Positions 30,201 through 40,585 are shown, counted from the first letter of the stretch. The stretch is 64,000 nt of DNA from Arsenophonus sp052171895 (GCA_052171895.1 JBQMRN010000002.1:62001-126000); one strand, 5' to 3'. The notes: a model not told the origin generated them from the sequence alone. Program-made: numbers and translations.

Positions 30201-30788
30201 ACCTAAAATCTCCTAATATGATAGCTGATGTGACCTTTATAACTATAGCATAGGCCGTGAATATTATAGTGTCCATGGTGATATCTGCTTTTTTGGCTCC
30301 ATGCTATATCCGGCAGATTTTAAAACAGAAAGGCAATATTAACTTAGCTAATAAGGTTGTGGTAGATCTGGTTCAGAGCTGTCTCGTAATAATTTAATTA
30401 CAGCAACGTCGTGTATGATGTCTATCTTAGAATATATTGCTAAATATGATAGTCAACTAAATTTTATTACTATGCTACTACTAGCTTGGTCACGATGACA
30501 CTTTAGGTTATCCTGCTGGCTCTTGGACAATGCAGGCTTTAATGGTAAGGTCTCAGCTAAAACCGGTGCGTTGTAAGGAGCATATAACTTATCGGCTTTA
30601 TTACTGCTAAAAGTAGTCAACATATCGCTTTCGTACAATTTATTTTAGCTTATAGCTTGTCGCCATCATAATATGATAATTGCCGTATTCTGCTTCTTTG
30701 TTTTAAAGGCAATCTTTATAAAGATCTTTATCGTAATTATTAATAGAAAAAAGGAGTATCTATTTATTCCCGATACACACTATTCGCA

Positions 30789-31955
30789 TTAATTAACGCT
30801 TATAAATGAAGTCGATCCCTCTTCGTCATTTTCATCCAAATCATCCTCATCTAGATCCGTTTTATTATCAAGTAATTGTTCTTTATGATAATTATCCCAC
30901 ATAAATTCAGCTTTATCTGATCTAATGCTATCTATGGATATATTTTGAATATGGACTTTTATAAAGGTCATAATATCCCAACAAAGTGCTTTAATACCTA
31001 GCTGATTTATTGTAGAAATCTGATAATACTTATCTTGCCATCCTAATGCTTTAATAATGGCTTTTGCACGATTATTTGCCTCTTCAGAGGTAAAAAGATC
31101 AACTTTGTTAAAAACTAACCACCGCGGTTTTTGGGCTAATTTTTTACTATATTTTTCCAGTTCTGCATCAATTATTTTAGCATTTTGAACTGGATCAGAA
31201 CTATCAATAGGATAAATATCAATAAGATGCAGAAGTATTGTGCAACGTTCCAAATGTTTTAAATAACGAATGCCAAGGCCCGTTCCTTCTGCCGCTCCTT
31301 CAATTAAACCAGGAATATCAGCAATAATAAAGCTTTGCTCACTATCCATGCGTACTACGCCTAAGCTTGGCACCAAAGTAGTAAATGGATAATCAGCAAC
31401 TTTTGGTTTTGCCGCCGAGACTGAGCGAATAAAACTTGATTTACCCGCATTAGGCATGCCTAGCATGCCTACATCAGCAAGTAAGATCAATTCAAGTACT
31501 AATTCTCTTCTTTCCCCTTTTGTTCCCATTGTTTTTTGACGAGGAGCACGGTTAATTGATGATTTAAATCGGGTATTACCTAAACCATGAAATCCACCTT
31601 TCGCAACCATTAAACGCTGCCCGTGACATGTCAGATCACCAATGATTTCTCTGGTTGAAAAATCACGTATCCGCGTTCCAACCGGGACTTTAATGGTGTT
31701 ATCTTCACCACGTTTTCCAGTACAATCACGACTTTGACCATTCTGTCCCCGTTCAGCTTGGAAGATTGTTTTAAATCGATAATCGATTAACGTATTAAGA
31801 TTTTTATCAGCCAATAGATAAACATCTCCACCATCCCCAGCATCTCCACCATCAGACCCTCCCTTAGGGATATATTTTTCACGGCGGAAGCTAACGCAGC
31901 CATTGCCGCCATCGCCAGCTATAACTAATATTTTTGCTTCATCAATAAATTTCAT
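30789..31955 (-). CDS. obgE: Obg GTPase (ObgE/CgtA)
   Basis: Essential GTPase in late 50S assembly and stress response. The 388-residue product (E. coli 390) has the Gly-rich Obg fold (residues 1-158; KILVIAGDGGNGCVSFRREK), the G domain with GMPNAGKSSF, DIPGLIEGA and NKVD, and an acidic Asp/Glu tail. E. coli yhbE, between rpmA and obgE, is absent; only 131 bp separate this gene from rpmA. Confidence 0.96.
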   Translation of the reverse strand: MKFIDEAKILVIAGDGGNGCVSFRREKYIPKGGSDGGDAGDGGDVYLLADKNLNTLIDYRFKTIFQAERGQNGQSRDCTGKRGEDNTIKVPVGTRIRDFSTREIIGDLTCHGQRLMVAKGGFHGLGNTRFKSSINRAPRQKTMGTKGERRELVLELILLADVGMLGMPNAGKSSFIRSVSAAKPKVADYPFTTLVPSLGVVRMDSEQSFIIADIPGLIEGAAEGTGLGIRYLKHLERCTILLHLIDIYPIDSSDPVQNAKIIDAELEKYSKKLAQKPRWLVFNKVDLFTSEEANNRAKAIIKALGWQDKYYQISTINQLGIKALCWDIMTFIKVHIQNISIDSIRSDKAEFMWDNYHKEQLLDNKTDLDEDDLDENDEEGSTSFISVN

Positions 31956-32031
31956 TATCTTTTCTCCGCATACTAGATATTATACGCTAGATGGTAATTT
32001 TACTCAGAGATGGGTATCCATAAGATAATAT

Positions 32032-32061
32032 AAAAAGCCCTGCAATTTTGCAGGGCTTTTT
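32032..32061 (-). terminator. Intrinsic terminator after rpmA
   Basis: Perfect hairpin 'aaaaagccctgca' to complement around a four-base loop, with T/A tracts on both sides, 25 bases after the rpmA stop. It should separate rplU-rpmA from obgE. Confidence 0.85.
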
Positions 32062-32086
32062 ATATCGCTATTTAAAAATTAAAAAA

Positions 32087-32344
32087 TTATTCAGCTTTGA
32101 TACTGACATATTTACGATTTTTTGGTCCTTTAATTTCAAATTTAATTTTTCCGTTAGTCAATGCAAATAAGGTATGATCGCGACCACAACCAACATTACT
32201 AGCAGCATGGAATTTAGTACCTCGCTGACGAACAATAATAGTACCTGCCAACACAGATTCACCACCAAAACGTTTTACACCTAGGCGTTTTGCTTCAGAA
32301 TCGCGACCGTTACGCGTTGAGCCGCCAGCTTTTTTATGTGCCAT
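32087..32344 (-). CDS. rpmA: Ribosomal protein L27
   Basis: Large-subunit protein whose N-terminus reaches the peptidyl transferase centre. The product is 85 residues as in E. coli, starting MAHKKAGGSTRNGRDSEAKR and ending YVSIKAE. It follows rplU by 19 bp in the standard rplU-rpmA pair. Confidence 0.97.
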   Translation of the reverse strand: MAHKKAGGSTRNGRDSEAKRLGVKRFGGESVLAGTIIVRQRGTKFHAASNVGCGRDHTLFALTNGKIKFEIKGPKNRKYVSIKAE

Positions 32345-32363
32345 TAATCTGCACTCCTAATCA

Positions 32364-32672
32364 TTAGGCAATATCAGTGATTTTAACATCAGTAAACCAC
32401 TGACGGTGCCCCTGTTGTTTACGGCTATGTTTACGCCGACGAAATTTAATAATTTTAATTTTCTCACCGCGACCATGCACAATAACTTCAGCTTTAACTT
32501 TAACGCCTTCAACGACAGGAGCACCAATTTTAATATTGTCGCCGTCAGCAATCATTAATACTTGATCAAACTCAACAGTTTCACCTGTTTTAAATTTTAG
32601 CTTTTCCAGGCGGACTGTTTGGCCTTCAGTGACTTGGTGTTGTTTACCACCAGATTGGAAAACAGCGTACAT
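32364..32672 (-). CDS. rplU: Ribosomal protein L21
   Basis: Large-subunit protein that binds 23S rRNA. I start at the ATG of MYAVFQSGGKQH, giving 102 residues (E. coli 103), with GGAG six bases upstream. The frame is open four codons further, but that would move the start into the ribosome site. It contains GRGEKIKIIKFRRRKHSRKQ and QWFTDVKI. Confidence 0.97.
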   Translation of the reverse strand: MYAVFQSGGKQHQVTEGQTVRLEKLKFKTGETVEFDQVLMIADGDNIKIGAPVVEGVKVKAEVIVHGRGEKIKIIKFRRRKHSRKQQGHRQWFTDVKITDIA

Positions 32673-32959
32673 ATAAAACTCCACTTAATATACTTTTTAG
32701 TATATTTGAATTTCAGAGTGCATTTTTATTTTTTAATAAAAAATAATTTATAATTACAGTTAATATTACGCGAAAAAGCATCAAAAAACAAGTATAGAAT
32801 TCAATCTAGTCATAAAAAATAAAATCTACTTTCTTTAAAGTATAATATATTCTATAAGCGTTCATTTGTAATTAATTTTACAGTACAATTAGCGACAGAT
32901 TATAACAGCACAAAATTATTTGACTAAAAATTATATTTAGCATAAATCAAATTTATAAA

Positions 32960-33931
32960 ATGAATTTAGAATCAATTATCAATCTAACCATAAAAGACAT
33001 GGAAGCGGTTAATAAAGTAATCTTGAATCAATTAAATTCAGATGTCTATCTCATTAATCAACTATGTCACTATATTATTAGTCCTGGTGGGAAAAAAATT
33101 CGGCCCATGATCGCTATTCTGGCTGGAAGAGCTTTAGGATCTCAAAGAAAAAAGCACATTAATGTAGCGGCATTGGTTGAATTCATTCATACCGCAACAT
33201 TACTACATGATGATGTAGTTGATGAGTCTACCCTGCGTCGCGGTAAAAAAACAGCAAATGCTGTTTTTGGTAATGCCGCCAGTGTATTAGTAGGAGACTT
33301 TATTTATACTCGATCATTTCAAATGATGATCGAGCTTGATTCTATGCCTGTATTAAAGCTGATATCTGATGCAACAAATATCATTGCAGAAGGTGAAGTA
33401 TTACAATTAATCAATTGTAATAATCCAGATATCACTGAAAGTACCTATATGCAAATAATATATAGTAAAACTGCACGCCTATTTGAAGCAGCGACACATG
33501 CATCAGCAATCGTATCAGGCGCCAATGAAACCCAACAGAAAGCCTTACGAGATTATGGTCGTTATCTTGGTACTGCCTTCCAACTGATTGATGATCTTCT
33601 TGATTATGAAGCGGATAGTACTACTTTTGGCAAAAATATCGGCGATGATTTAGATGAAGGAAAACTAACACTACCTCTACTTCATGCAATGAAAAAAGGC
33701 ACTGCAGAAGAATCCGCACTTATTCGTAAGTCAATAGAAAAAGGCAATGGGCGCCATTTACTCAGTATCATATTAATTACCATGAAACGCTGTAGCTCTC
33801 TTGAGTATACCCGTAACCGAGCTAGAGAGGAAGCTGATAAAGCAATTAAAGCTATCGATATCTTACCTGATACCTCTTATAAGGAGGCTTTAATTAGCTT
33901 AGCTCGTATTTCTGTTCAACGCCCCTCGTAA
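32960..33931 (+). CDS. ispB: Octaprenyl diphosphate synthase IspB
   Basis: Makes the C40 prenyl side chain of ubiquinone and menaquinone. The product is 323 residues, exactly the E. coli length, with both Asp-rich motifs intact (LLHDDVVDE and LIDDLLDYE) and GGKKIRPM. Divergent from rplU as in E. coli. The 275-bp space between them is AT-rich and should hold both promoters. Confidence 0.96.
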   Translation: MNLESIINLTIKDMEAVNKVILNQLNSDVYLINQLCHYIISPGGKKIRPMIAILAGRALGSQRKKHINVAALVEFIHTATLLHDDVVDESTLRRGKKTANAVFGNAASVLVGDFIYTRSFQMMIELDSMPVLKLISDATNIIAEGEVLQLINCNNPDITESTYMQIIYSKTARLFEAATHASAIVSGANETQQKALRDYGRYLGTAFQLIDDLLDYEADSTTFGKNIGDDLDEGKLTLPLLHAMKKGTAEESALIRKSIEKGNGRHLLSIILITMKRCSSLEYTRNRAREEADKAIKAIDILPDTSYKEALISLARISVQRPS

Positions 33932-34118
33932 AATAAAAACTTTTTTGGAACAGCCCATCTTGTTCAAGAATTATCTTCTTCTATCAATATAGTTTTAGAA
34001 AATTGATATAAGCAATTAACTTTTTCAAATTTTCCGTTAAATAAATTTAATAATGTTTTCATGCTTTTTTTATTAATTGTTTATAAGCTTCGACTTAAAT
34101 TAAAAAGCATCATGCCGT

Positions 34119-34335
34119 TTCATTTTTCTAGATAATCAATAAAGTTATCATTTAACGATAATATATTAAATACATCTTCAGGTAGACTATTAACATGATA
34201 TTCAACAGCTTTACCTTTGTAACCCCTCCCCGTTTTTGACATTGCTCCCAACCTTTCCTGCGAGCCATTAGATTGATACCTTGTGATGATGAAGTAAAAT
34301 CAACCAATTTAGAGAGTTCTTTCGTGGTTATACCA
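34119..34335 (-). pseudogene. Mu-type DNA-binding domain remnant
   Basis: In two frames the minus strand reads GITTKELSKLVDF..SSQGINLMARRKGWEQ, then GYKGKAVEYHVNSLPEDVFNI. The order KEL....S.QGI...A.R.GW followed by GKAVEYH..SLP is typical of the Mu-type helix-turn-helix found in phage Mu-like transposase/repressor proteins. It is a frameshifted fragment with a stop soon after. It may be the only prophage trace in the window. The rest of 33932-34697 is AT-rich and I see nothing in it. Confidence 0.45.
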
Positions 34336-34697
34336 TTATTTTTTTATAATTTTCTTATATTACTATTGCTATTAATAGAGAACCTAATTTTGAAAATGGT
34401 GACATTATTGATTATCTTTCAAAACTATCCTAATTTTCTAACCATAGAAAATCATTGAATAAAATCGTAGGGTTATTTATTTTTTATCTTTTACAATGAT
34501 TATTGTACTTTCTACTATTGTTATTAACTAATTTTTTCTATTAATTTTGGATAAATTATTTTAGAATTATTAATTCTAAGGAATTCATATCAATTAAAGA
34601 TTTTTATCTTTCTCATTCTATTATAATGAGTTAATAAAGCTAGAATTATTTATATTTTTAATAAAATTGAAGAGAAGCTTACTATTTTTTAAAATAG

Positions 34698-35844
34698 AGT
34701 TATTAATAAATCTAATGTATACCAGTCAAGCTCCATTTCACTCTAATGCTTTGTAAATCTGTTCTCTATCCTTAAATTGGACGTTGTTTACTACCAAGGG
34801 GGGGATCAAAGGAAGTCAAATCCCATTAGTCTGTTTCAGCTCTTCATTATTGCAGGATATTTGCTGAAAACCATGCCAATAAAACATTAAGAGATTTATT
34901 AGCGGCATCACTCAGTTCTTCTCTGCTGCTAGCTAGACTTCCTTGCAGCTCAGCTTTAAATTTTGGTTGCATGCATTTTGAGAGTGCAGCCAGGACATTA
35001 CCTATTTATGTACCAAACAGCGTTGGTACTGCATGTCCAATAATATCTTTTCTCATTGCATTCCGAAAAACAAGGGTACCATGTTCCGTAGCAACCTTGG
35101 AGGTAAGATTAAGCTATGCGCTTGTAAGAAGCCATTGAAAAGTTAAGCCAAGTTCGCTTATGACTCTTGATAACCATCTTTGACCGCAACTAATTCCTTA
35201 AGTCCATGCATCAGTGATGCTGAGCAATGACCAAGAGGCAAAGACGATTATTTTGGCTGACAGGACTGTTCTATGGCATTGCCCAAGAAATAAACGTAGC
35301 GTGTATCGCTTAAATCTTGTATGGTAGCCATTGCCTGTGCTTCTTGATGAAAATGACCTGTGGATATGTCCTCGTGCGCTGGTACAGCCCAATGGTAGCA
35401 ACTTTTTGCTGCTTTTTGTACGCTTTAGATAAAGCAGTAGAAGGAGCTGTTAAAGCATATTCCGTTGCCATTGCGATCCACCTGACTTTAGGCAGTTTAA
35501 TCTCAACATTGGCAATACCAGTCTGTATAGTTTGCTGTAGAAATAACCGTTATGGACGACGTGGTTGGCACACATGACGTCAGGTGAGATGCAAAAGCGT
35601 TCAGTATGTTGTCGAAGCATGGTTTTGAGCTTAGCGCTCACCAGCGCTAGTTATCACAGCTGCGCCTGGAAGCATTACGGATAAATTCACGTAAGGGATT
35701 ACAGGTAATATTTGGTTTTTCTGATACCTCTAGAATAGACTTTTCATGGCATATCATCTCTCTGTTATTGAAATCATCCACGAAATCAATCAGCAGGATA
35801 CCTTATTATTTACTAAACCCCATACACTAGAAATAAGCATAACT
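34698..35844 (-). mobile_element. IS256-family element, dead
   Basis: Both ends are present: 'agttattaataaatct' and the complement of 'agcataact'. At about 1.15 kb it is shorter than the dacB copy, so it has internal deletions. The transposase is broken throughout. It lies between ispB and mdh, which are not neighbours in E. coli, so it probably marks a deletion or rearrangement point. Confidence 0.7.
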
Positions 35845-35939
35845 CATAATTATCAGAATGAAATATTTAACGCCTATACATTAATAAAATAAAAGAATAA
35901 ATTATAAATAAACCGCAGAATACTCGTATCTAAAGTTTA

Positions 35940-36899
35940 TTATTTAATGAAGTTAATAATATTATTATTAATAAAATCTTCGCCTAATTTAATATCTTTA
36001 TTGAGTGCCTCTAACATATTTTCCAATTTATTTTTTTCAAATTTATTAATTATATTAATAGGTAATCTTTCTTCAATCCCATTTTTACCTAAACGTATTG
36101 GCTGAGCAAAAAAACGAGCATATTCACCATCAGTTTCCATGTATGCACACTCGATTATATCTTCTTTACCATTTAAAGCGCCAACTAATGATAAACAAAA
36201 TCGTGCAGCGGCTTGGGCCATAGAAAGTGTTGCTGATCCGCTACCAGCTTTTATTTGAACAACTTCAGTACCGGCATTTTGGATACGCTTAGTTAGCTCC
36301 TCGGTTTCCGCCTCAGTAAAGCTAATATTTGGAATTTGAGAGAGTAATGGTAGGATTGTTACGCTAGAATGACCTCCAATAACCGTCACTTCAATTTCTT
36401 GAGGTTTTTTACCCTTTAATTCAGCAACAAAAGTGTTAGAGCGAATAATATCTAAAGTTGTTACCCCAAATAGTCGATTTCTATCATACACGCTAGCTTT
36501 CTTTAATACTTCTGCTGCTATCGGAACTGTTGTATTAACCGGATTAGTTATAATACCAATTAACGCCTTAGGGCAGGTATGAGCAACTTTTTTAATCAGA
36601 TTACGAACGATACCGGCATTAATATTAAACAAATTTGAGCGATCCATGCTTGATTTCCTGGCAACACCTGCCGAAATTAATACTATATTAGCACCGTCAA
36701 GTGCAGGTCTCGGATCTTCACCAGAAAAACCAATTACTTTTACATCCGTTGGAATATGGCTTAAATCCTTAGCAACACCAGGGGTCACAGGTGCAATATC
36801 ATAAAGAGCAAGCTCTGAGCCTGATGGAAGTTGGTTTTTAAGAAGAAGTGCGAGTGCTTGGCCGATACCACCTGCTGCCCCAAGAATAACTAATTTCAT
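35940..36899 (-). CDS. mdh: Malate dehydrogenase
   Basis: NAD-dependent TCA-cycle enzyme interconverting malate and oxaloacetate. The 319-residue product (E. coli 312) has the nucleotide fold VILGAAGGIGQALALLL, substrate arginines in GVARKSSMDRS, NPVN, the RSNTF segment and catalytic His in VIGGHSSV. Two changes at usually conserved places (ARKPG to ARKSS; ARFGLS to ARFCLS) and a seven-residue Asn/Ile-rich extension are visible. In E. coli mdh is repressed by ArcA under anoxia; the partner arcB is dead here. Confidence 0.95.
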   Translation of the reverse strand: MKLVILGAAGGIGQALALLLKNQLPSGSELALYDIAPVTPGVAKDLSHIPTDVKVIGFSGEDPRPALDGANIVLISAGVARKSSMDRSNLFNINAGIVRNLIKKVAHTCPKALIGIITNPVNTTVPIAAEVLKKASVYDRNRLFGVTTLDIIRSNTFVAELKGKKPQEIEVTVIGGHSSVTILPLLSQIPNISFTEAETEELTKRIQNAGTEVVQIKAGSGSATLSMAQAAARFCLSLVGALNGKEDIIECAYMETDGEYARFFAQPIRLGKNGIEERLPINIINKFEKNKLENMLEALNKDIKLGEDFINNNIINFIK

Positions 36900-37084
36900 G
36901 CTGATACTCCTTTATGTGATAACATTTCGAAATATCTTAAAAACTTTTAACCTATTACATACGTTATTTATAATACAGTCTATCTAATTACGATTAATTA
37001 TTATTAATAAATAAATCTTGTAATTTTTCTTTCATTTTAAATAAAATCTTTATATTAAGGTGATAAATGGTACTTTTTTAATAT

Positions 37085-37215
37085 TGTTTATGTCTGACCT
37101 TCATGGAAGATAGTATGGTTTTTGAATACTTCAACTTTAGCCTTGAAGCAATCTTTCATAGATTGCAAAGGAGTTTTATTACCAAATACTTTTTGATATA
37201 ATTCTTGATTGTACG
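37085..37215 (-). mobile_element. IS481-family transposase, C-terminal fragment
   Basis: The minus strand reads NQELYQKVFGNKTPLQSMKDCFKAKVEVF, a degenerate form of the NHLIPQRALNHQTPVQALK-like end of IS481 transposases. It matches 55500-55620 and is cut on its right by an IS256 end. The preceding 36900-37084 is AT-rich upstream DNA of mdh with nothing recognisable (argR, next to mdh in E. coli, is not present). Confidence 0.55.
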
Positions 37216-38642
37216 ATTTATTAGCAAATCTGGTGTATGATGGTCAGGCTCCATTCTGATGCTTTGAATCTATTATCTGTTCTTAAATTGGATGGTTGTT
37301 TACCACTAGGGTCAGCAAGTCAAATCTCCTCTCCTTATCCAGTTCCAGCTTTTCTGAGCAGACGGGAGTAGGTTAAATACCATTGAAAGAGTTGTTTTTC
37401 TTGAAACACAGTTCTTCGCGTGTCGGCTTCTTATCGCCTTACTCAGTGTCGAAAAGCCGATTTAATCGTATTGGTTGTTCTTATTGACGTCCAGTGTGCG
37501 GACGAGAAGTTGTAGAATGCCAGCAGTTTTTCTCAATCTTTTCTAGCTTCTTCATCGATCCAGGATACTTTGCTGAAAACTTTCCCAAAAAATATCAATG
37601 GTTTTATTAGCGGCATCGCGCGGCTCTCTGATAGGCAGACAGACATCTCCTAAGCTTCAAGCTCATTAGCCTTAACTTTTGGTTGTATGTCTTTGTGGAG
37701 TGAAGCTAGCACATTAGCTGTTTTGTTTACCTAACAGCATTGGTGCTGCTGTGTCCCCGGGAATAATATCTTTGGCCATTGCATTCCAAAAAGTAACGCC
37801 CTGTTTCCAGTAGTAACTCTGGGGGAGATGGAGATAAAGTTAAGCTACGCGCTCGCACAGATTATTGAAAAGTTCAGCCAATTTCGCTTCTTATTTTCAA
37901 TAAGCATCTTCGAGCACAATTACTTCCTTTCGTCCATGTGTTCAGCGAGCCCGATAATGATCAGTAGGCAAAACCGATTATCTTGACTGAGAGTAGTGTA
38001 TTGTCATCGGCTAAGAAATAAATGTAGTGCATATCGTTTAAATCAAGCAGGCATCATTGTCTGTTGTTTTAATCCATTGCTGTTTCAGTCTGCTGATGTG
38101 GTATATGTTCTGGCAGAAATAGACCATGTATTTTTTCACCGAGAAAGGACCCCTATAAGGCTTAGTAGAAATCACTGGTGTCTGTGGATATGTCTCGTAT
38201 GTACACATATATGCTGTAGCAACTCTTTTCTGCTTTTTGCACGCTTCAAATATGGTGGTAGCAACGAGCTGTTGAAGCATATTTCGTTGCCGCTGCGATC
38301 CCTGATTTTATGCACTTTAATTTTAACATCGCCAATATCAGTTTGTATAGTTCAGTGTGGTAAATAACCGTTACGGACGACGTGTGGGGGGTATGATGCT
38401 CGCCGATAAGGGGTGTTTCAGCATGTTCTTTCAGCATGGCTTTGAGCTCATGCCTCAACGCTGATTATCAGCTTCCTGACAGTATTACGGATGAATTCAG
38501 GTAGGGATCCATAGGTAATATCTGCTTTTGTGCGGATACCTGTATAGGGTAGATTTTTATGGCGTATAATCTCTACTGTTATTGAAATCATTTACGAAAT
38601 TAATCAGCAGGATACACCACCATCTCTAAACCCCATACCAGA
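37216..38642 (-). mobile_element. IS256-family element, dead
   Basis: About 1.43 kb in the same orientation as the dacB copy. The left end is 'ttattagcaaatctgg' and the right end is truncated at 'aaaccccatacc'. Reading frames are broken. Its left 530 bp are repeated in inverted orientation at 38643-39141. Confidence 0.7.
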
Positions 38643-39141
38643 TGTGTTGCCTTTACTTTTAAAAGGCATGCAACTGAAAGTTAAGGCTGATGAGCTGTGC
38701 GGCTAGAGGTGTCTGCTAGCAGAGAGCCGCGTGATGCCGCTAATAAACCCATTGATATTTTTTTGGGGAAGGTTTTCAGCAAAGTATCCACTGGAGCGAT
38801 GAAGAAGCTAGAAAAAGATTGAGAAAAACTGCTGGTATTCTACAACTTCTCGTCCGCGCACTGGACGTCAATAAGAACAACCAATCCGATTGAATCGGCT
38901 TTTCGACACTGAGTAAGGCTATAAGAAGCCGATGCGCGAAGAACTGTGGTTCGAGAAAAACAACTCTTTCAATGGTATTTAACCTGCTCCAGTCTGCTCA
39001 GAAAATCTGGAATCGGCTAAGGGAATTTAACCTACTTGACCCCTGGCGGTAAACAACATCCAATTTAAGGATGGAAACAGATTCACTAAGCATTAGAGTG
39101 GAACGTAGCCTGAGTGTCATGCAGTAGATTTGCTAATAACT
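38643..39141 (+). mobile_element. IS256-family fragment, inverted copy of 37.2-37.7 kb
   Basis: C-terminal half of the IS256 element, plus orientation, ending with the complement of the left terminal repeat ('gatttgctaataact'). It shares variants with 37.2-37.7 kb that other copies lack, such as 'gcggacgagaagttg' where the others have a 'gactggaagttg'-type sequence. This suggests one arm was copied from the other. Confidence 0.7.
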
Positions 39142-39224
39142 CTCGTACTATGGCACCAATCTGTAGCGAAAAGGTATTTTATCTATTGAATTTAAATAAT
39201 TATGTGAAGATGCACGTAGTTAAA

Positions 39225-39490
39225 ATGACTATTTTTTTTAGCGAAAGATTATCATACAGTATTACTGTATAATATTTTGATGATGTCAGAACTCCATGAA
39301 GATGGGCCAGGTGTTTTCTTGTTATGATTGATAAATTTTATGAGTAAAAAATTAAGTTGATTATTAATGCTGAGGTAGCAATAGATAAACTTTATTAAGA
39401 GCATTTGTTACGTTTTGAATATTAACGTTATTTATTAAAATCACAAAAATGCAGAGTGAGTAAAACCTAAAATTACCTCATATAGCTTGA
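39225..39490 (+). pseudogene. zapE: zapE (yhcM) 3' remnant
   Basis: ZapE is an ATPase of the division site. Immediately before rplM, as in E. coli, the plus strand reads HTVLLYNILMMSELHEDGP, then VMIDKFYE, KIKLIINAEV, LRFEY, and MQSE before a stop at 39488-39490, matching the ZapE C-terminus (VDEFYDRNVKL..., SFEYRRT, MQSEEYL). The first two-thirds, including the P-loop, are gone and replaced by IS256. Stops and frameshifts lie within the remnant. Confidence 0.75.
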
Positions 39491-39743
39491 TTAGTGAGTA
39501 ATAATACAATAAATTAGTAAAAAAAATTTTTTTGTCGATTTTTGGAAAAATTTTCTCTATGATTCTTTATCCACACCCACACATTAAAGCAAGTTTTTAT
39601 TTCTAAAAATCTTACTTTAATGTCAGTTTAACTACTCAAATGGATATAATTTCACTGGACACAACTTAGCGTGAATATGCTGAAGTATTTTTATAAAATA
39701 TGAGTGTTCGCCAACATGTAACTTATTATATGGGTAAGCTTTA

Positions 39744-40172
39744 ATGAAAACTTTTACAGCTAAACCAGAAACCGTAAAACACGACTGGTACGTTGTTGAT
39801 GCGGATGGAAAAATTTTAGGCCGTCTTGCAACTGAAGTTGCTCATCGTTTGCGCGGCAAACATAAAGCTGAGTATACTCCGCATGTTGATACTGGCGATT
39901 ACATCATTGTTATTAATGCAGAAAAAGTTGCTGTTACTGGTAACAAGTATGAAGAAAAAATTTATTATCGGCATACTGGTTATATTGGCGGTATAAAGCA
40001 AGCGACCTTCAAAGAAATGATTGCCCGTCACCCTGAGCGTGTAATTGAAATTGCAGTTAAAGGTATGCTACCCAGAGGACCTCTTGGTCGTGAGATGTAC
40101 CGTAAAATGAAAGTTTATGGGGGTAGTGATCATAATCACTCGGCACAGCAGCCGCAAGTTCTTGATATTTAA
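39744..40172 (+). CDS. rplM: Ribosomal protein L13
   Basis: Early-assembling large-subunit protein. The product is 142 residues, the E. coli length, with MKTFTAKPETVKHDWYVVDA, LRGKHKAEYTPHVDTGD, and GMLPRGPLGREMYRKMKVY. It pairs with rpsI 20 bp downstream. The 250-bp leader after the zapE remnant should carry the operon promoter and the L13-binding leader used for autoregulation in E. coli, which I could not verify. Confidence 0.97.
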   Translation: MKTFTAKPETVKHDWYVVDADGKILGRLATEVAHRLRGKHKAEYTPHVDTGDYIIVINAEKVAVTGNKYEEKIYYRHTGYIGGIKQATFKEMIARHPERVIEIAVKGMLPRGPLGREMYRKMKVYGGSDHNHSAQQPQVLDI

Positions 40173-40192
40173 TCGAGAGATGGATATAGGCA

Positions 40193-40585
40193 ATGATAGA
40201 AAATCAATATTATGGCACTGGTCGCAGAAAAAGCTCTTCCGCACGTGTCTTCATTAAGACAGGTAGCGGTAATATTACTATTAATCAACGCAGTTTAGAG
40301 GAATATTTTTGTCGCGAAACGGCACGAATGATTGTTTGCCAACCATTAGAATTGATTGATATGTTGCAGAAACTAGATTTATACATTACCGTTAAAGGTG
40401 GTGGGATTTCTGGTCAAGCAGGTGCAATCCGTCATGGTATTACACGTGCATTGATGGGATATGATGAGACACTCCGTTCAGAACTACGCAAAGCTGGGTT
40501 TGTTACTCGCGATGCGCGTTCTGTTGAGCGTAAAAAAGTGGGGCTGCATAAAGCACGTCGTCGTCCACAATACTCTAAACGTTAG
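40193..40585 (+). CDS. rpsI: Ribosomal protein S9
   Basis: Small-subunit protein whose C-terminal tail contacts P-site tRNA. The product is 130 residues as in E. coli, with MIENQYYGTGRRKSSSARVF, YITVKGGGISGQAGAIRHG and the invariant terminal RRRPQYSKR. It is the second gene of the rplM-rpsI operon. Confidence 0.97.
   Translation: MIENQYYGTGRRKSSSARVFIKTGSGNITINQRSLEEYFCRETARMIVCQPLELIDMLQKLDLYITVKGGGISGQAGAIRHGITRALMGYDETLRSELRKAGFVTRDARSVERKKVGLHKARRRPQYSKR

Larger units (their letters stand above)
27055..30743 (+). pseudogene. dacB: dacB (PBP4) pseudogene split by two IS elements
   Basis: DacB is a periplasmic D-Ala-D-Ala carboxypeptidase/endopeptidase. The first part (to about 27821) reads MALPAYKYSKIITALATLFQLG, CFSAPSSGAIINKNCF and LLRVMLKKS. 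The second (30201-30743) resumes with SPNMIADVTF and continues SELSRNNLITATSCM..LEYIAKYDSQLNF, GKVSAKTGAL and a C-terminal LYKDLYRNY. The interruption (27822-30200) is an IS256 copy followed by an IS1595 copy, at the SxN active-site motif. The catalytic SxxK has also changed (PASTQK in E. coli, PAYKYSK here), and other frameshifts are present. The 5' end is approximate. Confidence 0.85.
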
